From Bacteroidota bacterium (lineage in GTDB: Bacteria > Bacteroidota > Ignavibacteria > UBA10030 > UBA8401), in NCBI GenBank assembly GCA_030679145.1, contig JAUXTU010000098.1, positions 1-37,406 of the forward strand: 37,406 nt of DNA. The letters run 5' to 3'. The notes beneath the pieces are model-generated. The model was given only the letters and a program-made list of their open reading frames with translations. It was not told the origin of the DNA and did not search any database. Shown here in pieces: positions 15,947 to 25,134 of this stretch. Position 1 is the first letter of the stretch; each line of letters begins with the position of its first letter. The position numbers and the translations under genes were made by a program.

Positions 15947-16843
15947 TTACCACGAAATTTCAAGACCTTCGTAAGCGGCAGTACATTCAAACGTAAAATG
16001 CTTCTGTTTTATTTCATGTCTGCATTTTTGGAGAATTTTATCGACATTTTCATCCGTTCTATTTGGTTCATGATGAAAGAGAACACAATGTTTTACATTC
16101 GCTTCACTTGCAAGTTTAAGGGTGAATAAGTAATGAGAATGGCCCCATCCTACTTTATCAACATATTCTTCCGGAGTATATGTGGCATCATGAATAAACA
16201 CATCTGCACCTTGAACAAAATCTACAATTCGCTGATTTGGATCACCCTTTTGCTCAAGAAATTTCTTAAGAACAATTGGTTCAAAATTTGTCATTCGAGT
16301 TGCAGATTCTTTATCAAAAGGTTCATTATCACTGATATAGACTAATGATTTTCCTTTATAATCTATTCGGTATGCAACTGTAAATCCGGGATGATTGACA
16401 TACAAGGTTTTTACGCGTGCACCAAAAATATTAAATTCTTCTTCGCCAATACTTCGGAAATGTATCTTTGCTTTCAATTCGTTCAATTGAATTGGAAAGT
16501 AAATCTTCTTCATTTGGTCTGCAATGATATGCTGAAGGTCTATTTCTTCCCGGTCAGTTCCGATAACAGTAATTTCATTCCCGGAAATGAACGCCGGTTT
16601 GAAAAATGGAAATCCTTGAATATGATCCCAATGAGGATGGGTGATAAGAATATAGGTTTGAATTGATTCCCCATTCGCAATAAGGTGATCCCCTAAATTT
16701 CTTATACCGGTCCCTGCATCAAGGATAACCAACTCTCCATTATCCAGACGAAGCTCAAGCGAGGGAGTATTTCCACCGTACTTCACTGTACTTTTTCCCG
16801 GAGTAGGAATTGATCCACGAACACCCCAAAATTTCAATTTCAT
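15947..16843 (-). CDS. Metallo-beta-lactamase-fold hydrolase (WGVRGS type)
   Basis: A protein of 298 aa with an MBL fold of the RNase Z/phosphodiesterase-like group. The N-terminal WGVRGSIPTPG is followed by ILDAGTG, then the zinc motif HPHWDH (69-74). Further ligands are His151 (NHPGFTVAYRI), Asp172 (YISDNE) and a late His in FHHEPNR. All metal ligands appear present, so a binuclear hydrolase is expected. Relatives with the same N-terminus are often cyclic-nucleotide or other phosphodiesterases, and some are fused to signalling domains; none is fused here. There is no signal peptide, so it should be cytosolic. A strong AAGGAAGG site precedes the ATG. It is the last gene of the ctpA unit, ending before the terminator at 15817-15846. 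The substrate is unknown. Confidence 0.88.
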   Translation of the reverse strand: MKLKFWGVRGSIPTPGKSTVKYGGNTPSLELRLDNGELVILDAGTGIRNLGDHLIANGESIQTYILITHPHWDHIQGFPFFKPAFISGNEITVIGTDREEIDLQHIIADQMKKIYFPIQLNELKAKIHFRSIGEEEFNIFGARVKTLYVNHPGFTVAYRIDYKGKSLVYISDNEPFDKESATRMTNFEPIVLKKFLEQKGDPNQRIVDFVQGADVFIHDATYTPEEYVDKVGWGHSHYLFTLKLASEANVKHCVLFHHEPNRTDENVDKILQKCRHEIKQKHFTFECTAAYEGLEISW

Positions 16844-16881
16844 AATAACCTTCCTTCAGGGGAGTTCATTGAAAAAAATAT

Positions 16882-17388
16882 CTATCGATATGTTGCAACA
16901 TAATCAATATAATTTTGCGCTGATTTGATCAAAAACTTCCGCTCATCATCCGTTAATGTTCTGACAATTTTTGCTGGGACGCCAGCCGCCAACATCCCTT
17001 CAGGAATAACCATTCCCATAGTTACTACAGCACCGGCAGCAATCAATGCAAACGGCCCTACTTTCGCATCATCTAATACGACTGCTCCCATACCAATTAA
17101 GGAATAATCATTAATAGTGCAAGCATGAATTACCGCGCTGTGACCTATCGTCACATTAGAACCAATGTATGTTGGAAATTTCTTATTGGTAACATGAACG
17201 ACAGTATTATCTTGAATATTGGTTCGTTCACCAATTCTAATAAAATTTACATCACCTCGAATGACGGTATTATACCAAACACTTGAATCTTTCCCAATTT
17301 CAACATCACCAATGATATGAACTCCTTCAGCAATGAACACCGAAGGATCGATCTTTGGAGTAATTCCTTTATAGGTAATAATTCCCAT
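16882..17388 (-). CDS. Gamma-carbonic anhydrase-like hexapeptide-repeat protein
   Basis: A protein of 168 aa built of left-handed beta-helix hexapeptide repeats (IGDVEIGKDSSVWYN, VIRGDVNFIRIG and so on). The zinc-binding His set of gamma-class enzymes is visible: His65 (NTVVHV), His83 and His88 (GHSAVIHAC). Members of the YrdA/PaaY group are trimers; some hydrate carbon dioxide, others act as thioesterases or have no known activity. The acidic loop seen in archaeal Cam is absent, as in the short bacterial type. Its start codon directly abuts the stop of the DUF3108 gene, so the two are translationally linked. Confidence 0.92.
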   Translation of the reverse strand: MGIITYKGITPKIDPSVFIAEGVHIIGDVEIGKDSSVWYNTVIRGDVNFIRIGERTNIQDNTVVHVTNKKFPTYIGSNVTIGHSAVIHACTINDYSLIGMGAVVLDDAKVGPFALIAAGAVVTMGMVIPEGMLAAGVPAKIVRTLTDDERKFLIKSAQNYIDYVATYR

Positions 17389-18285
17389 TTAATTTTTTGC
17401 CATGGGTGGAACCCATCCTGGTCGAGTCCACTTTATCAGTTCAATATGAACACTTCCAAGGATCACTTTCATCTTGGCTACGACTGGAATTCCCGCATCA
17501 TCATTACTGAAATATCCTTTGAAATATCCTGTTAAACCATACACACCGGTAAAATCAGATGAGCCGTCAAATTCAATCGTCTCAATAGGATATTTTATCG
17601 CATCGATTCTTTGCGAGCTCAATTTATTCGTAAAATTAAAATGGGTCTTATAAGACTTTTCACTTACAAAAACAGGCATCGAGTACTTTGTCATCTGGCG
17701 AAAATTATTCCTCGCATAATAAAATAGTGAAAGACCGTCAAGTTGTTTATCTACAATTGGTTCTTCACCTGATTTAGTAATATAGCCTTGTGGATCAACA
17801 CCGAATTGATATTTTGCTTTGTTTTTCTTGTAGTCAAACAAATATTTCACAAACGGCATCTCTTGAGGTTTTGTGGTGGTGTGAGTAACAAATAATTGAG
17901 AAATTGCATCAACATCCATTTCGCTATAGAAAACCTGATGAAGGTCAACAAATGGTAATCCGCTATACGAATCAAGATATGCCTTCGTCTTAAATACCTT
18001 AACACCATTTTTGATCGCTGTATCTAAGACTTGCATTTTCACAAGTCCAATATCAAATATAGAATAACTAACATTATACTGCAATTCTTCACCTATTTGA
18101 AACATCGAATTTTCAGATGGAATTTCATACTGAAATGTTTCACTCTCTTTTGCTTCAATAGGATTTCGAGTGGTTGTTGGTGCAATAACAATAAAAAGCA
18201 GCGCTATGCAAGCGCTGCTCAAGAATATTTTTTTAAATTGGGGAGATTTCACAAATAATGTTTTTTCGTTAATTAAGTCGAGCAA
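17389..18285 (-). CDS. DUF3108 protein, exported
   Basis: A protein of up to 298 aa with an N-terminal hydrophobic stretch (IFLSSACIALLFIVIAP, 20-36) that acts as a signal peptide or anchor. The DUF3108 pattern follows: GEELQYNVSYSIFDIG, then SGLPFVDLHQVFYSEMD, a GLTGYFKGYFS turn, and the closing VIPVVAKMKVILGSVHIEL-like strands (read here as AGIPVVAKMKV). This family forms a periplasmic beta-rich domain of unknown function. The start is uncertain: TTG at 18285 lies inside the last 17 bp of ctpA, while a GTG at 18252 would begin just after ctpA ends; neither has a clear ribosome-binding site. Its position between ctpA and the carbonic-anhydrase-like gene suggests envelope maintenance, which is inference. 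Confidence 0.8.
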   Translation of the reverse strand: MLDLINEKTLFVKSPQFKKIFLSSACIALLFIVIAPTTTRNPIEAKESETFQYEIPSENSMFQIGEELQYNVSYSIFDIGLVKMQVLDTAIKNGVKVFKTKAYLDSYSGLPFVDLHQVFYSEMDVDAISQLFVTHTTTKPQEMPFVKYLFDYKKNKAKYQFGVDPQGYITKSGEEPIVDKQLDGLSLFYYARNNFRQMTKYSMPVFVSEKSYKTHFNFTNKLSSQRIDAIKYPIETIEFDGSSDFTGVYGLTGYFKGYFSNDDAGIPVVAKMKVILGSVHIELIKWTRPGWVPPMAKN

Positions 18286-19891
18286 ACTTTTCAGCTTCCG
18301 GGAATAATGTTATCGCTTTTTTCACTTGGCCGTCAATACCAAGCAATACGGAATACCACCCTTCATTGTTCCAATAATTTCTGGCAATATATGCTTTTAA
18401 ACGAGCTTGGATATAATCTTTGTCCTTTTTAAAATCGTCTTCGACAAAATCGATTTTCTTTTCTTTTGAAAATGCAATAAATTCATTCAAGAGTACATCG
18501 TCAATTGTAAAATCCTTATTGAATGATTGGAAGTCAGACTTATATTTATTCTTGATCTGTTCTCCATTTCGAGTTAAATATCCAGTAATGAATTCATAGA
18601 ACATATTTCGTCGATTCAATTGGACGGCATATTTTGTAATGTTTCCTGGCTTTACAATATAATCAGGAGTGATGCCGCCGCCGCCAAGGATAACTCTACC
18701 CTTTGCAGTTTTAAATTTTGGACGTCCTGAATCAGCAGCACTTTCTTTATGTTCAATATTCTCGCCTTCCTCTTCATTTCGGGTAAATGCTTCTTCTTGA
18801 TACTTTTCTTTATTCTCGTATGAGCGCTGGATCAGTCTTCCACTTGGAGTATAATAACGAGATATCGTTAACCGCAGAGCAGATCCATCGGATAACGGAA
18901 ATTGTTTCTGAACAAGACCCTTACCAAAGCTTGTTTCACCAACAATCAATCCTCTATCCCAATCCTGAATTGCACCGGATACAATCTCGCTGGCCGATGC
19001 AGAACCATTCGAGAGTAAAATGATCAACGGCATATTCTCGTATTCACTGTTATTTGTTGATGCAAAGTATTCTTCATTAAATTCAGGGCGCCTGCTGATG
19101 GTATAAACAACTTTACGAGGGTTTCCCTTTGTATCTGAATCTAGAAAAAGATCGGACATCTTCACTGCTTGATCAAGATATCCACCCGGATTCTGACGAA
19201 GGTCAAGCACAAGTCTTTTCATTCCTTGTGATTTTAATTTTTGAAGAGCGGCTACCATTTCTTTGGATGTTGTTTCTGCAAATCTGGTAACATCAATGTA
19301 TCCAACATTGTCATTTAGCATAGTTGAAACACTTACGCTATACAACGGAATCACATCTCGAACAATCTCGAATTCCAATAATTCCTTTATACCGGTACGC
19401 GCAATGCTAACAGAAACCTTCGTCCCCTTGGGTCCTTTTAATCCCTTCATAACTTGTTCAGTATTAAAACCAATTGAACTTTTTCCATCGATCTTGACAA
19501 TTTTGTCGTTTGACATAATACCAAGGGAAGCACTTGGTCCACCACCAATCGGTTGAACTACCGTAATTGTATCATTCACTAACGCAAATTCAACACCAAT
19601 TCCTTCAAATCTTCCTTGAAAATCTTCGGTGACACGCTGCATTTGCTGCGGTTTAATGTACACGGAGTGAGGATCAAGATCTGCAAGCATTCCGGTAATT
19701 GCATTTTCTGTTAATTTTTGCGTATCAACATCTTCCACATAATATTTTTCGGCATAACTTAAAACATCCTTAAACTTAGATATCTGTTCATAGATATTGT
19801 CCCCCGAAATTAAATGATTGACCTGCGTACCGCCAATGAATGCAACAAAAAACAGTGTTACAATCATTGGAATCGAGAATCGCTTCTTCAT
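18269..19891 (-). CDS. ctpA: C-terminal processing serine peptidase (S41), CtpA/Prc type
   Basis: A protein of 540 aa from the ATG at 19891, which has an AGGAG site 9 nt upstream; an ATG nine codons earlier lacks one. An N-terminal membrane segment (8-20) leads into a PDZ domain (about 95-180, GIGVEFA and IVKIDG). The S41 protease domain then shows LDLRQNPGG (229-237), the nucleophile Ser299 in NGSASASE and the general base Lys324 in SFGKG. Such enzymes trim C-termini of periplasmic proteins and can degrade cell-wall hydrolases. The C-terminal ~150 residues (FITGYLTRNGEQ onward) are a helical extension found in the Bacteroidota-type members. It heads the ctpA-DUF3108-gammaCA-MBL unit. Confidence 0.95.
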   Translation of the reverse strand: MKKRFSIPMIVTLFFVAFIGGTQVNHLISGDNIYEQISKFKDVLSYAEKYYVEDVDTQKLTENAITGMLADLDPHSVYIKPQQMQRVTEDFQGRFEGIGVEFALVNDTITVVQPIGGGPSASLGIMSNDKIVKIDGKSSIGFNTEQVMKGLKGPKGTKVSVSIARTGIKELLEFEIVRDVIPLYSVSVSTMLNDNVGYIDVTRFAETTSKEMVAALQKLKSQGMKRLVLDLRQNPGGYLDQAVKMSDLFLDSDTKGNPRKVVYTISRRPEFNEEYFASTNNSEYENMPLIILLSNGSASASEIVSGAIQDWDRGLIVGETSFGKGLVQKQFPLSDGSALRLTISRYYTPSGRLIQRSYENKEKYQEEAFTRNEEEGENIEHKESAADSGRPKFKTAKGRVILGGGGITPDYIVKPGNITKYAVQLNRRNMFYEFITGYLTRNGEQIKNKYKSDFQSFNKDFTIDDVLLNEFIAFSKEKKIDFVEDDFKKDKDYIQARLKAYIARNYWNNEGWYSVLLGIDGQVKKAITLFPEAEKFARLN

Positions 19892-19982
19892 AATAACACT
19901 CCTAAAATCTTCTCTCATAAATGAATGGTTAGTATAGAACTATATATTGAATATACGAAATGACGGATAAGTTGCATTGATA

Positions 19983-19999
19983 TTGTTCACAATGAACAA
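19983..19999. promoter_or_regulatory. 17-bp dyad, possible operator upstream of ctpA
   Basis: TTGTTCA-CAA-TGAACAA is a perfect 7-bp inverted repeat with a 3-bp spacer, about 92 bp upstream of the ctpA start. The size fits a dimeric repressor site, but no partner regulator is visible in this window. Confidence 0.35.
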
Positions 20000-20052
20000 A
20001 GACAATTGAAAACCATCTCAAAAATACCTAATCACTGTCAATTCGAGATACG

Positions 20053-20163
20053 ACTTGTCCGCCATCTTTTAGGCGGAAGTATTGAGAGATCTTGCTTTTA
20101 CTTTCAAGATCGAGATTCCTCTCCGCCTGTCCAAATGACTCCTTCGGAGCGGCGGATCGGAAT
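20053..20163. repeat. Structured intergenic element with paired TCCGCC/GGCGGA stems
   Basis: A first hairpin pairs TCCGCC (20058-20063) with GGCGGA (20072-20077). A second, larger one pairs ATTCC (20115-20119) and TCCGCC (20122-20127) with GGCGGA (20151-20156) and GGAAT (20159-20163) through a symmetric TC/TC internal loop, with an inner CTCC-TTC-GGAG hairpin (20139-20149). It is GC-richer than its surroundings. The GAGATTCCTC...GGAATGACA framing resembles short dispersed intergenic repeats seen in many environmental genomes. Confidence 0.6.
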
Positions 20164-20185
20164 GACAATAAAATTCATTTTTGAA

Positions 20186-20336
20186 ACGGCTTCTAATTAG
20201 TTGATCCTTAAAAAGTCTTCATCAACACAACCTTGTCAAGATTGTGCCTTTAATTTTGTAGAATTCAAGCATTGTTTCATTGTTGATTGAGAAACCTTGA
20301 CAAGGTTTCCTACTTTTTAAGTGACGGCTAATTAAA
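20186..20336. repeat. MITE-like nested inverted repeat with similar flanking direct repeats
   Basis: Outer arms CTTAAAAAGT (20207-20216) and ACTTTTTAAG (20312-20321) are exact complements, as are inner arms AACCTTGTCAAG (20229-20240) and CTTGACAAGGTT (20296-20307). The right inner arm is itself nearly palindromic. ACGGCT(TC)TAATTA at 20186-20199 and ACGGCTAATTA at 20324-20334 flank the structure as near-direct repeats. There is no coding capacity. Confidence 0.5.
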
Positions 20337-20374
20337 TAACAAGAAAATGCAAAGAAATGCAAGAAAGAAAGTAT

Positions 20375-22930
20375 TTATAAGTTTAATGTAAATCCAACTC
20401 TAACCCTTCTAAGTTCATAATAGGCACCGGGATCTGAAAGTTCCCCGCCGATTCTACCGTTAGAATCAATCCATTTGATGTTCTTGGTGTTAAATGCATT
20501 GCGTATATCGGCATATATTGACAATTGTTCAGATGAATTTTGAGAGATTGAAAACATTCGTGATATTTTTAAATTAATAATTATTACGTTTTTCATTCGA
20601 AAATTGTTCGGAACAAAATCTTTGACCGAATCAATGGGAGTAAATCCGTCACGAGTTGGGAAATACGTATAGGGTCGTGCAGAATTATATTGAACTATAA
20701 AATTTGATTGTATATCGTAAAACAACTTAACGTTGCCATCAACTTTCACTGTGTGGCGCTGATCCCAGCTTAAAGGAAATGTTGTCGGTGGTATCGGGAA
20801 TCCCCATTGTTCTAAATTTATTTTTTGATTAACGGTCTCACTCATTCCTTCGGTTTGCATATACGTATACGAAATGCTCCCCGTGATATTTTTATCATTT
20901 TCTCGACTCAAAACAATTTCAATTCCAGAGGCTTTCGCTTCTGAATTATTTACATAAGAAGCAAAACCATAATCACCAGCAAATTTACTATCAAACGGTA
21001 CAATTGTTTTTGAGTCAATTTGATTAGTTGTACTTTTCTGGAAATAGGTAATTGACCCGGCAAATACATCACTAAGTATTCGCTTGAATCCGATTTCCCA
21101 AGCAATGGTCCTTTCCGGTTCTAAATCCGGGTTTCCGGCAAGGACAGTATGCGATCCATACCGCAGCTGTGCGGGATTTATTCCAGAGTACAAATAATCA
21201 AAAAGTGGAAATTGAAAATAATATCCGATATTGAAAAAAAACATGCTCGCCGTATCAAGAGGAGCAGCAAACCCAAGACGCGGGCTGAATTGTTGTTTCA
21301 CATGAATTTCTTTTGTTCCTAAGATTTGTTGTTTGTGGGTAACAGAATCAAATTTGTTGTAATCCACTATAGGTTGAGTGGCACGAGGATCAAGAAAATC
21401 CCACCTCATTCCAAAATTTAACATGGCACCATCATGCGAGGATTCAATTCGGTCTTGAATATATGCACTTCCTGAACGCGGGTAATAATTATAATTACTG
21501 CTGTAATTTAAGAGATCTGCTCCGGCAATAGGCTTCCCAAAATAGGTTAATTGAGGTTCAAACTTAATAACATCTGACAAAATTGTATATTGATTTACTT
21601 CAAATCCCGCCTTGAAAAAATTAAATTTATTTAGTTGTGAAGTGTAATCACTTTTTAAAGTATATATTTGCTGACGAGTTTCCGCTCTCCATTCTTTTTT
21701 ACCTCTAATAATATACCGAAGATAAAAATCATATTGATAGGGTTCCAAACTTTGACCGGATGGTGAATCTGGCCCGATATGGGAGCGATTAAAATAACGG
21801 CTCAAGCTGAATGTGTAAGACGAGTTATTAGAGATCACCTTTGAAAAAATTAATGCGAGCCGATAGGCATCCGTTTCGCGTTCGGGTAATCCTGTAAGAT
21901 TAAATCTCCAACTAAATTCATAATCTTTCCAACGAGATAATGAATAGATCGATTGAAGCGAAATTCGAAGATCGGTTGAAGCAACGTATTCAAGTTTATT
22001 TATCCCCGAATAGTCCTGCCGAATTATGGATTTATAGAAATATTCAAAATCACTCCACCAGCGGGTGTCCGAAAGTGTTGCGGCATTTGAAGTAAAATAA
22101 AATAAACGATCTTTTATCAGAGGTCCTTTCGCAAATAATTCAAATTCACTTCTGTGGTCGGTCTGTTGATTCACCGAAGACGAAAGCCAATTGTCGCGTT
22201 CAATTCGTAGTCCCTCGTTAAACTCATTGTCACCTGATTTTGTAACAACATTTACTATACCAGATAATGCATTGCCATATTCGGCTTCAAATCCGCCGGT
22301 ATACAGTGTCATATTGCTGATAGCAGTTTTTGGGAGATTCATACCAAGCCCGCCGCTAATTAAATCTTGCACTGGTAATCCGTCAATTAGATATACAACC
22401 TCATTAGTTTTCCCTCCTCTAACATTTCCTTCAAGAGTCGTTCCCGGTTGAAGCACTAATACATCTTGAAGATTTGTGGTTGGCAATGCTTGTAATTTTA
22501 TTTCTCCAATTGTAAACACCGTTAATGGTTGATCTTTTTGAATTAATGGTTGTTTTGCGGTAATTTCAACCGTCTGTAATTCAATTGATGACGCTGTCAT
22601 TTCAACATCTAATCGTGTTCTGCGATCGGTAAAAATAGTTACCTCTTTTACTATGACAGATGTATAACCAATAATATTGAATCGGACTTCATACCTACCC
22701 GGGAAGATATTATTTATTTGATAATAGCCCTCATCGTCAGATACAGCGCCATTCTTTGTGCCAAGAATTTGCACTGTAACATTTAACAACACCGCTTTTG
22801 AAGCAGAATCAATAATCCGACCTTCAAGAATTCCGGATGTTCCGCTATATGCAAAAATACAGCACGAGCAGATGAACAATACTAATATTCTACATATTCT
22901 ATTGCGAAAAAGAAAAATATGGTTCATCAT
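20375..22930 (-). CDS. TonB-dependent receptor with carboxypeptidase-regulatory-like N-terminal domain
   Basis: A protein of about 851 aa. A signal peptide (hydrophobic LVLFICSCCIFAYS) is followed by a CarboxypepD_reg-like domain of about 85 residues (GILEGRIIDSASKAVLLNV, then SDDEGYYQINNI). The TonB plug follows (LQDVLVLQPGT, VVYLIDGLPVQDL, YTGGFEAEYGNALSGIVNVVT in part). A long 22-strand-type barrel ends in VRVGFTLNL. It should import a large ligand across the outer membrane using TonB energy; the ligand is not readable and no SusD partner lies next to it. I prefer the paired ATGs at 22930/22927, which directly precede the signal peptide; an upstream ATG would overlap the lipoprotein gene by about 100 bp. 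No Shine-Dalgarno is seen. It is the last gene of the trpS-to-TonB run, 16 bp after the lipoprotein gene. Confidence 0.92.
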   Translation of the reverse strand: MMNHIFLFRNRICRILVLFICSCCIFAYSGTSGILEGRIIDSASKAVLLNVTVQILGTKNGAVSDDEGYYQINNIFPGRYEVRFNIIGYTSVIVKEVTIFTDRRTRLDVEMTASSIELQTVEITAKQPLIQKDQPLTVFTIGEIKLQALPTTNLQDVLVLQPGTTLEGNVRGGKTNEVVYLIDGLPVQDLISGGLGMNLPKTAISNMTLYTGGFEAEYGNALSGIVNVVTKSGDNEFNEGLRIERDNWLSSSVNQQTDHRSEFELFAKGPLIKDRLFYFTSNAATLSDTRWWSDFEYFYKSIIRQDYSGINKLEYVASTDLRISLQSIYSLSRWKDYEFSWRFNLTGLPERETDAYRLALIFSKVISNNSSYTFSLSRYFNRSHIGPDSPSGQSLEPYQYDFYLRYIIRGKKEWRAETRQQIYTLKSDYTSQLNKFNFFKAGFEVNQYTILSDVIKFEPQLTYFGKPIAGADLLNYSSNYNYYPRSGSAYIQDRIESSHDGAMLNFGMRWDFLDPRATQPIVDYNKFDSVTHKQQILGTKEIHVKQQFSPRLGFAAPLDTASMFFFNIGYYFQFPLFDYLYSGINPAQLRYGSHTVLAGNPDLEPERTIAWEIGFKRILSDVFAGSITYFQKSTTNQIDSKTIVPFDSKFAGDYGFASYVNNSEAKASGIEIVLSRENDKNITGSISYTYMQTEGMSETVNQKINLEQWGFPIPPTTFPLSWDQRHTVKVDGNVKLFYDIQSNFIVQYNSARPYTYFPTRDGFTPIDSVKDFVPNNFRMKNVIIINLKISRMFSISQNSSEQLSIYADIRNAFNTKNIKWIDSNGRIGGELSDPGAYYELRRVRVGFTLNL

Positions 22931-22946
22931 AGAATGAAATTGAAAT

Positions 22947-23561
22947 TTAATCACACGACGGTCTGGAGCATGATCTTGAAATACCAAATGCGTAACAGCA
23001 AGAATACGTGATTGAAGCAGCTCTGGTGAAACCTGTATGTGAAAACACATTCATTGATCCTTCAATCAAAAAACTTTCTCGAGCAACAAAAATTTGTTCA
23101 CCCACCTCTAAACAATGAGGGGATAAATATGTTTTAAATTCTTGAGGAATAGAATCTCCGTTATCGTCAGTAAAATCCCATACATAAACAAACTGTAATA
23201 CTTCATGAGGATCTATGGTGAGAATCCCAGTGCTTGGGTTATATTGACCATTATTTTGAAGATTCAACTTACTCAGCTTTATAGTTTTACGAGATTGTGG
23301 ATCACCTAACCACTGTATGGTTAATACCCCATCTAAAAATGCATGATCTTGTAATGTTTCATCAAATTTGTTCTCAACGTTGAGCGTAATTGTCATTGTT
23401 GTAAGTGAAACATGCGCTGCATAATTGGCAGTGAGGGATGCAGAAAGGATTTCTTTGGGATCTTCTCTTAACGGCAGAGATTCATAACAACCATTGAGGG
23501 TAAGCGCCAGAATAACTAAGATGCAAAAACTAAATATCAATTTTGATACAATGTCTTTCAT
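22947..23561 (-). CDS. Putative outer-membrane lipoprotein paired with the TonB receptor
   Basis: A protein of 204 aa that I do not recognise by family. The N-terminus is a lipoprotein signal (hydrophobic ILVILALTLNGC, Cys at 25). The mature part looks beta-rich and Ig-like (VSLTTMTITLNVENKFDETL, then LTIQWLGDPQSRKTIKLSK), in the style of cell-surface accessory proteins. The last ~20 residues are unusual in carrying five Cys (YSCC, SCSRPSC), which could bind metal, form disulfides, or reflect an altered C-terminus. It lies 12 bp after lysS and 16 bp before the receptor, so it is co-transcribed with both; a role as partner of the receptor is inference. Confidence 0.78.
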   Translation of the reverse strand: MKDIVSKLIFSFCILVILALTLNGCYESLPLREDPKEILSASLTANYAAHVSLTTMTITLNVENKFDETLQDHAFLDGVLTIQWLGDPQSRKTIKLSKLNLQNNGQYNPSTGILTIDPHEVLQFVYVWDFTDDNGDSIPQEFKTYLSPHCLEVGEQIFVARESFLIEGSMNVFSHTGFTRAASITYSCCYAFGISRSCSRPSCD

Positions 23562-23573
23562 GTAAATTCTATA

Positions 23574-25097
23574 TTATTTTTCCGACCTCATTTGAGGGAA
23601 AAAGATAACATCACGAATATGATCTTGCTGTGTTAACAGCATCACTAAACGGTCAATTCCTATTCCAAGTCCTGCTGTGGGAGGCATTCCATATTCAAGG
23701 GCACGAAGAAAATCCTCATCCATTGTTTGCGCTTCCTCGTCGCCGCGTTCGCGAAGTTTAACCTGCTCTTCAAATCGAGCGCGCTGATCAAGCGGATCGT
23801 TCAATTCGGAGAATGCGTTACAGATCTCCTGACCATTGACAAATCCTTCAAACCGCTCGACCAATCCTTCCTCTGAACGATGTTTCTTTGCAAGGGGCGA
23901 AAGTTCAACAGGATAATCCATGATGAATGTTGGCTGAATAAGATGTGGTTGAACAACAACACTGAAAATTTCATCGATGATCTTTCCAGTGCCGATTTTT
24001 GGGTCAAGATCAATATTTAATTCTTTTGCAATTGCTCGAAGTTCTGCTTCATTTTTCCCCCGAAGCTGCTTGCTGGAATATTTTTCAATTGATCCAAACA
24101 TTGTCAGTCGCTGCCACGGTGGTGTGAAATTAATTTCATTATCTCCAAGTTTTACCGTTGCACTATCATTCAAACTTTGCGCAATGGAGAACACCATCTG
24201 TTCAACTAATTCCATCATCCACTTGTAGTCACGATAGGCAACATACAATTCCATCATTGTAAATTCGGGATTGTGCGTACGATCCATCCCTTCATTACGA
24301 AAATCTTTTGCTATTTCATACACACCGTCAAATCCGCCAACGATGAGTCTTTTCAAATACAGTTCATCTGCAATTCTTAGGAACAATGGAATGTCTAATG
24401 CGTTATGGTGTGTTTCAAATGGACGCGCACTTGCACCACCATAGATCGGCTGCAATGCCGGCGTTTCGACTTCAAGAAAATTCTTTTCATCCAAAAATCT
24501 TCTCATCTGTCGTAGAATCATTGATCGTTTGATAAAAGTATCACGAACTTCGTGATTCACTACTAAGTCAACATATCGTTGACGATACCGAAGTTCTTTA
24601 TCTTGAAATGGATCGAAAGTTGTCTTATTTCCTTGTTCATCAGTTTTTTCTTTTACAACCGGTAACGGACGGAGAGACTTTGACAGCAAAACATACCGCT
24701 GAGCATGAATTGAAACTTCTCCGGTCTTTGTTCTAAAGACATAACCTTCCACTCCGATAATATCACCGATATCGAGAAGCTTAAAATGATCGTACGGTTC
24801 ACCAAGATCATCTTTCTTCAAATAGACTTGAATTCTTCCTGTCATATCCAATATGTGAGCGAATGATGCTTTTCCCATTCGGCGCATCGACATGATTCTT
24901 CCAGCAACAGAAACGATCCATTGCGGCATTTCATCTTTGTATGCAGCTAGAATTTCCTTCGCAGTCGCATTTCGTTCGTATTCGTACGGATACGGATTGA
25001 CATTCGCCGCGCGTAATTGATCTAACTCTTCGCGCCGGCGTTTCATTAACTCATTAAGTTCTTCGTGGTATTCTTGATTGGGATCGTTCTGTTCCAT
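23574..25097 (-). CDS. lysS: Lysyl-tRNA synthetase, class II
   Basis: A protein of 507 aa from the ATG at 25097, close to the E. coli length. An N-terminal OB-fold anticodon-binding domain ([16 protein letters not shown]) precedes the class II core: motif 2 around [19 protein letters not shown] and motif 3 [11 protein letters not shown], with ending VIFFPQMR. It charges tRNA-Lys. An in-frame ATG 19 codons upstream would overlap dacB by 20 bp and adds a segment not seen in the family, so I reject it; the chosen start leaves a 37-bp gap after dacB. It is embedded between dacB and a lipoprotein gene. Confidence 0.97.
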   Translation of the reverse strand: MEQNDPNQEYHEELNELMKRRREELDQLRAANVNPYPYEYERNATAKEILAAYKDEMPQWIVSVAGRIMSMRRMGKASFAHILDMTGRIQVYLKKDDLGEPYDHFKLLDIGDIIGVEGYVFRTKTGEVSIHAQRYVLLSKSLRPLPVVKEKTDEQGNKTTFDPFQDKELRYRQRYVDLVVNHEVRDTFIKRSMILRQMRRFLDEKNFLEVETPALQPIYGGASARPFETHHNALDIPLFLRIADELYLKRLIVGGFDGVYEIAKDFRNEGMDRTHNPEFTMMELYVAYRDYKWMMELVEQMVFSIAQSLNDSATVKLGDNEINFTPPWQRLTMFGSIEKYSSKQLRGKNEAELRAIAKELNIDLDPKIGTGKIIDEIFSVVVQPHLIQPTFIMDYPVELSPLAKKHRSEEGLVERFEGFVNGQEICNAFSELNDPLDQRARFEEQVKLRERGDEEAQTMDEDFLRALEYGMPPTAGLGIGIDRLVMLLTQQDHIRDVIFFPQMRSEK

Positions 25098-25134
25098 TAT
25101 CTCAATTTTCTCATTCGTAAATGTTAATAGTGAT

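Larger units (their letters stand above)
19892..20374. other. Intergenic region of about 480 bp upstream of ctpA
   Basis: This gap holds no gene I can support. It contains a 17-bp dyad near the ctpA start, a GC-richer stem-loop element and a long imperfect inverted repeat, each listed separately. No convincing -35/-10 pair for ctpA was found, although TATACT occurs near 19936. Confidence 0.7.

Noticed and set aside
22931-23050. Longer N-terminus for the TonB receptor from the ATG at 23050
   Set aside because: It overlaps the lipoprotein gene and places about 40 hydrophilic residues in front of a clear signal peptide.
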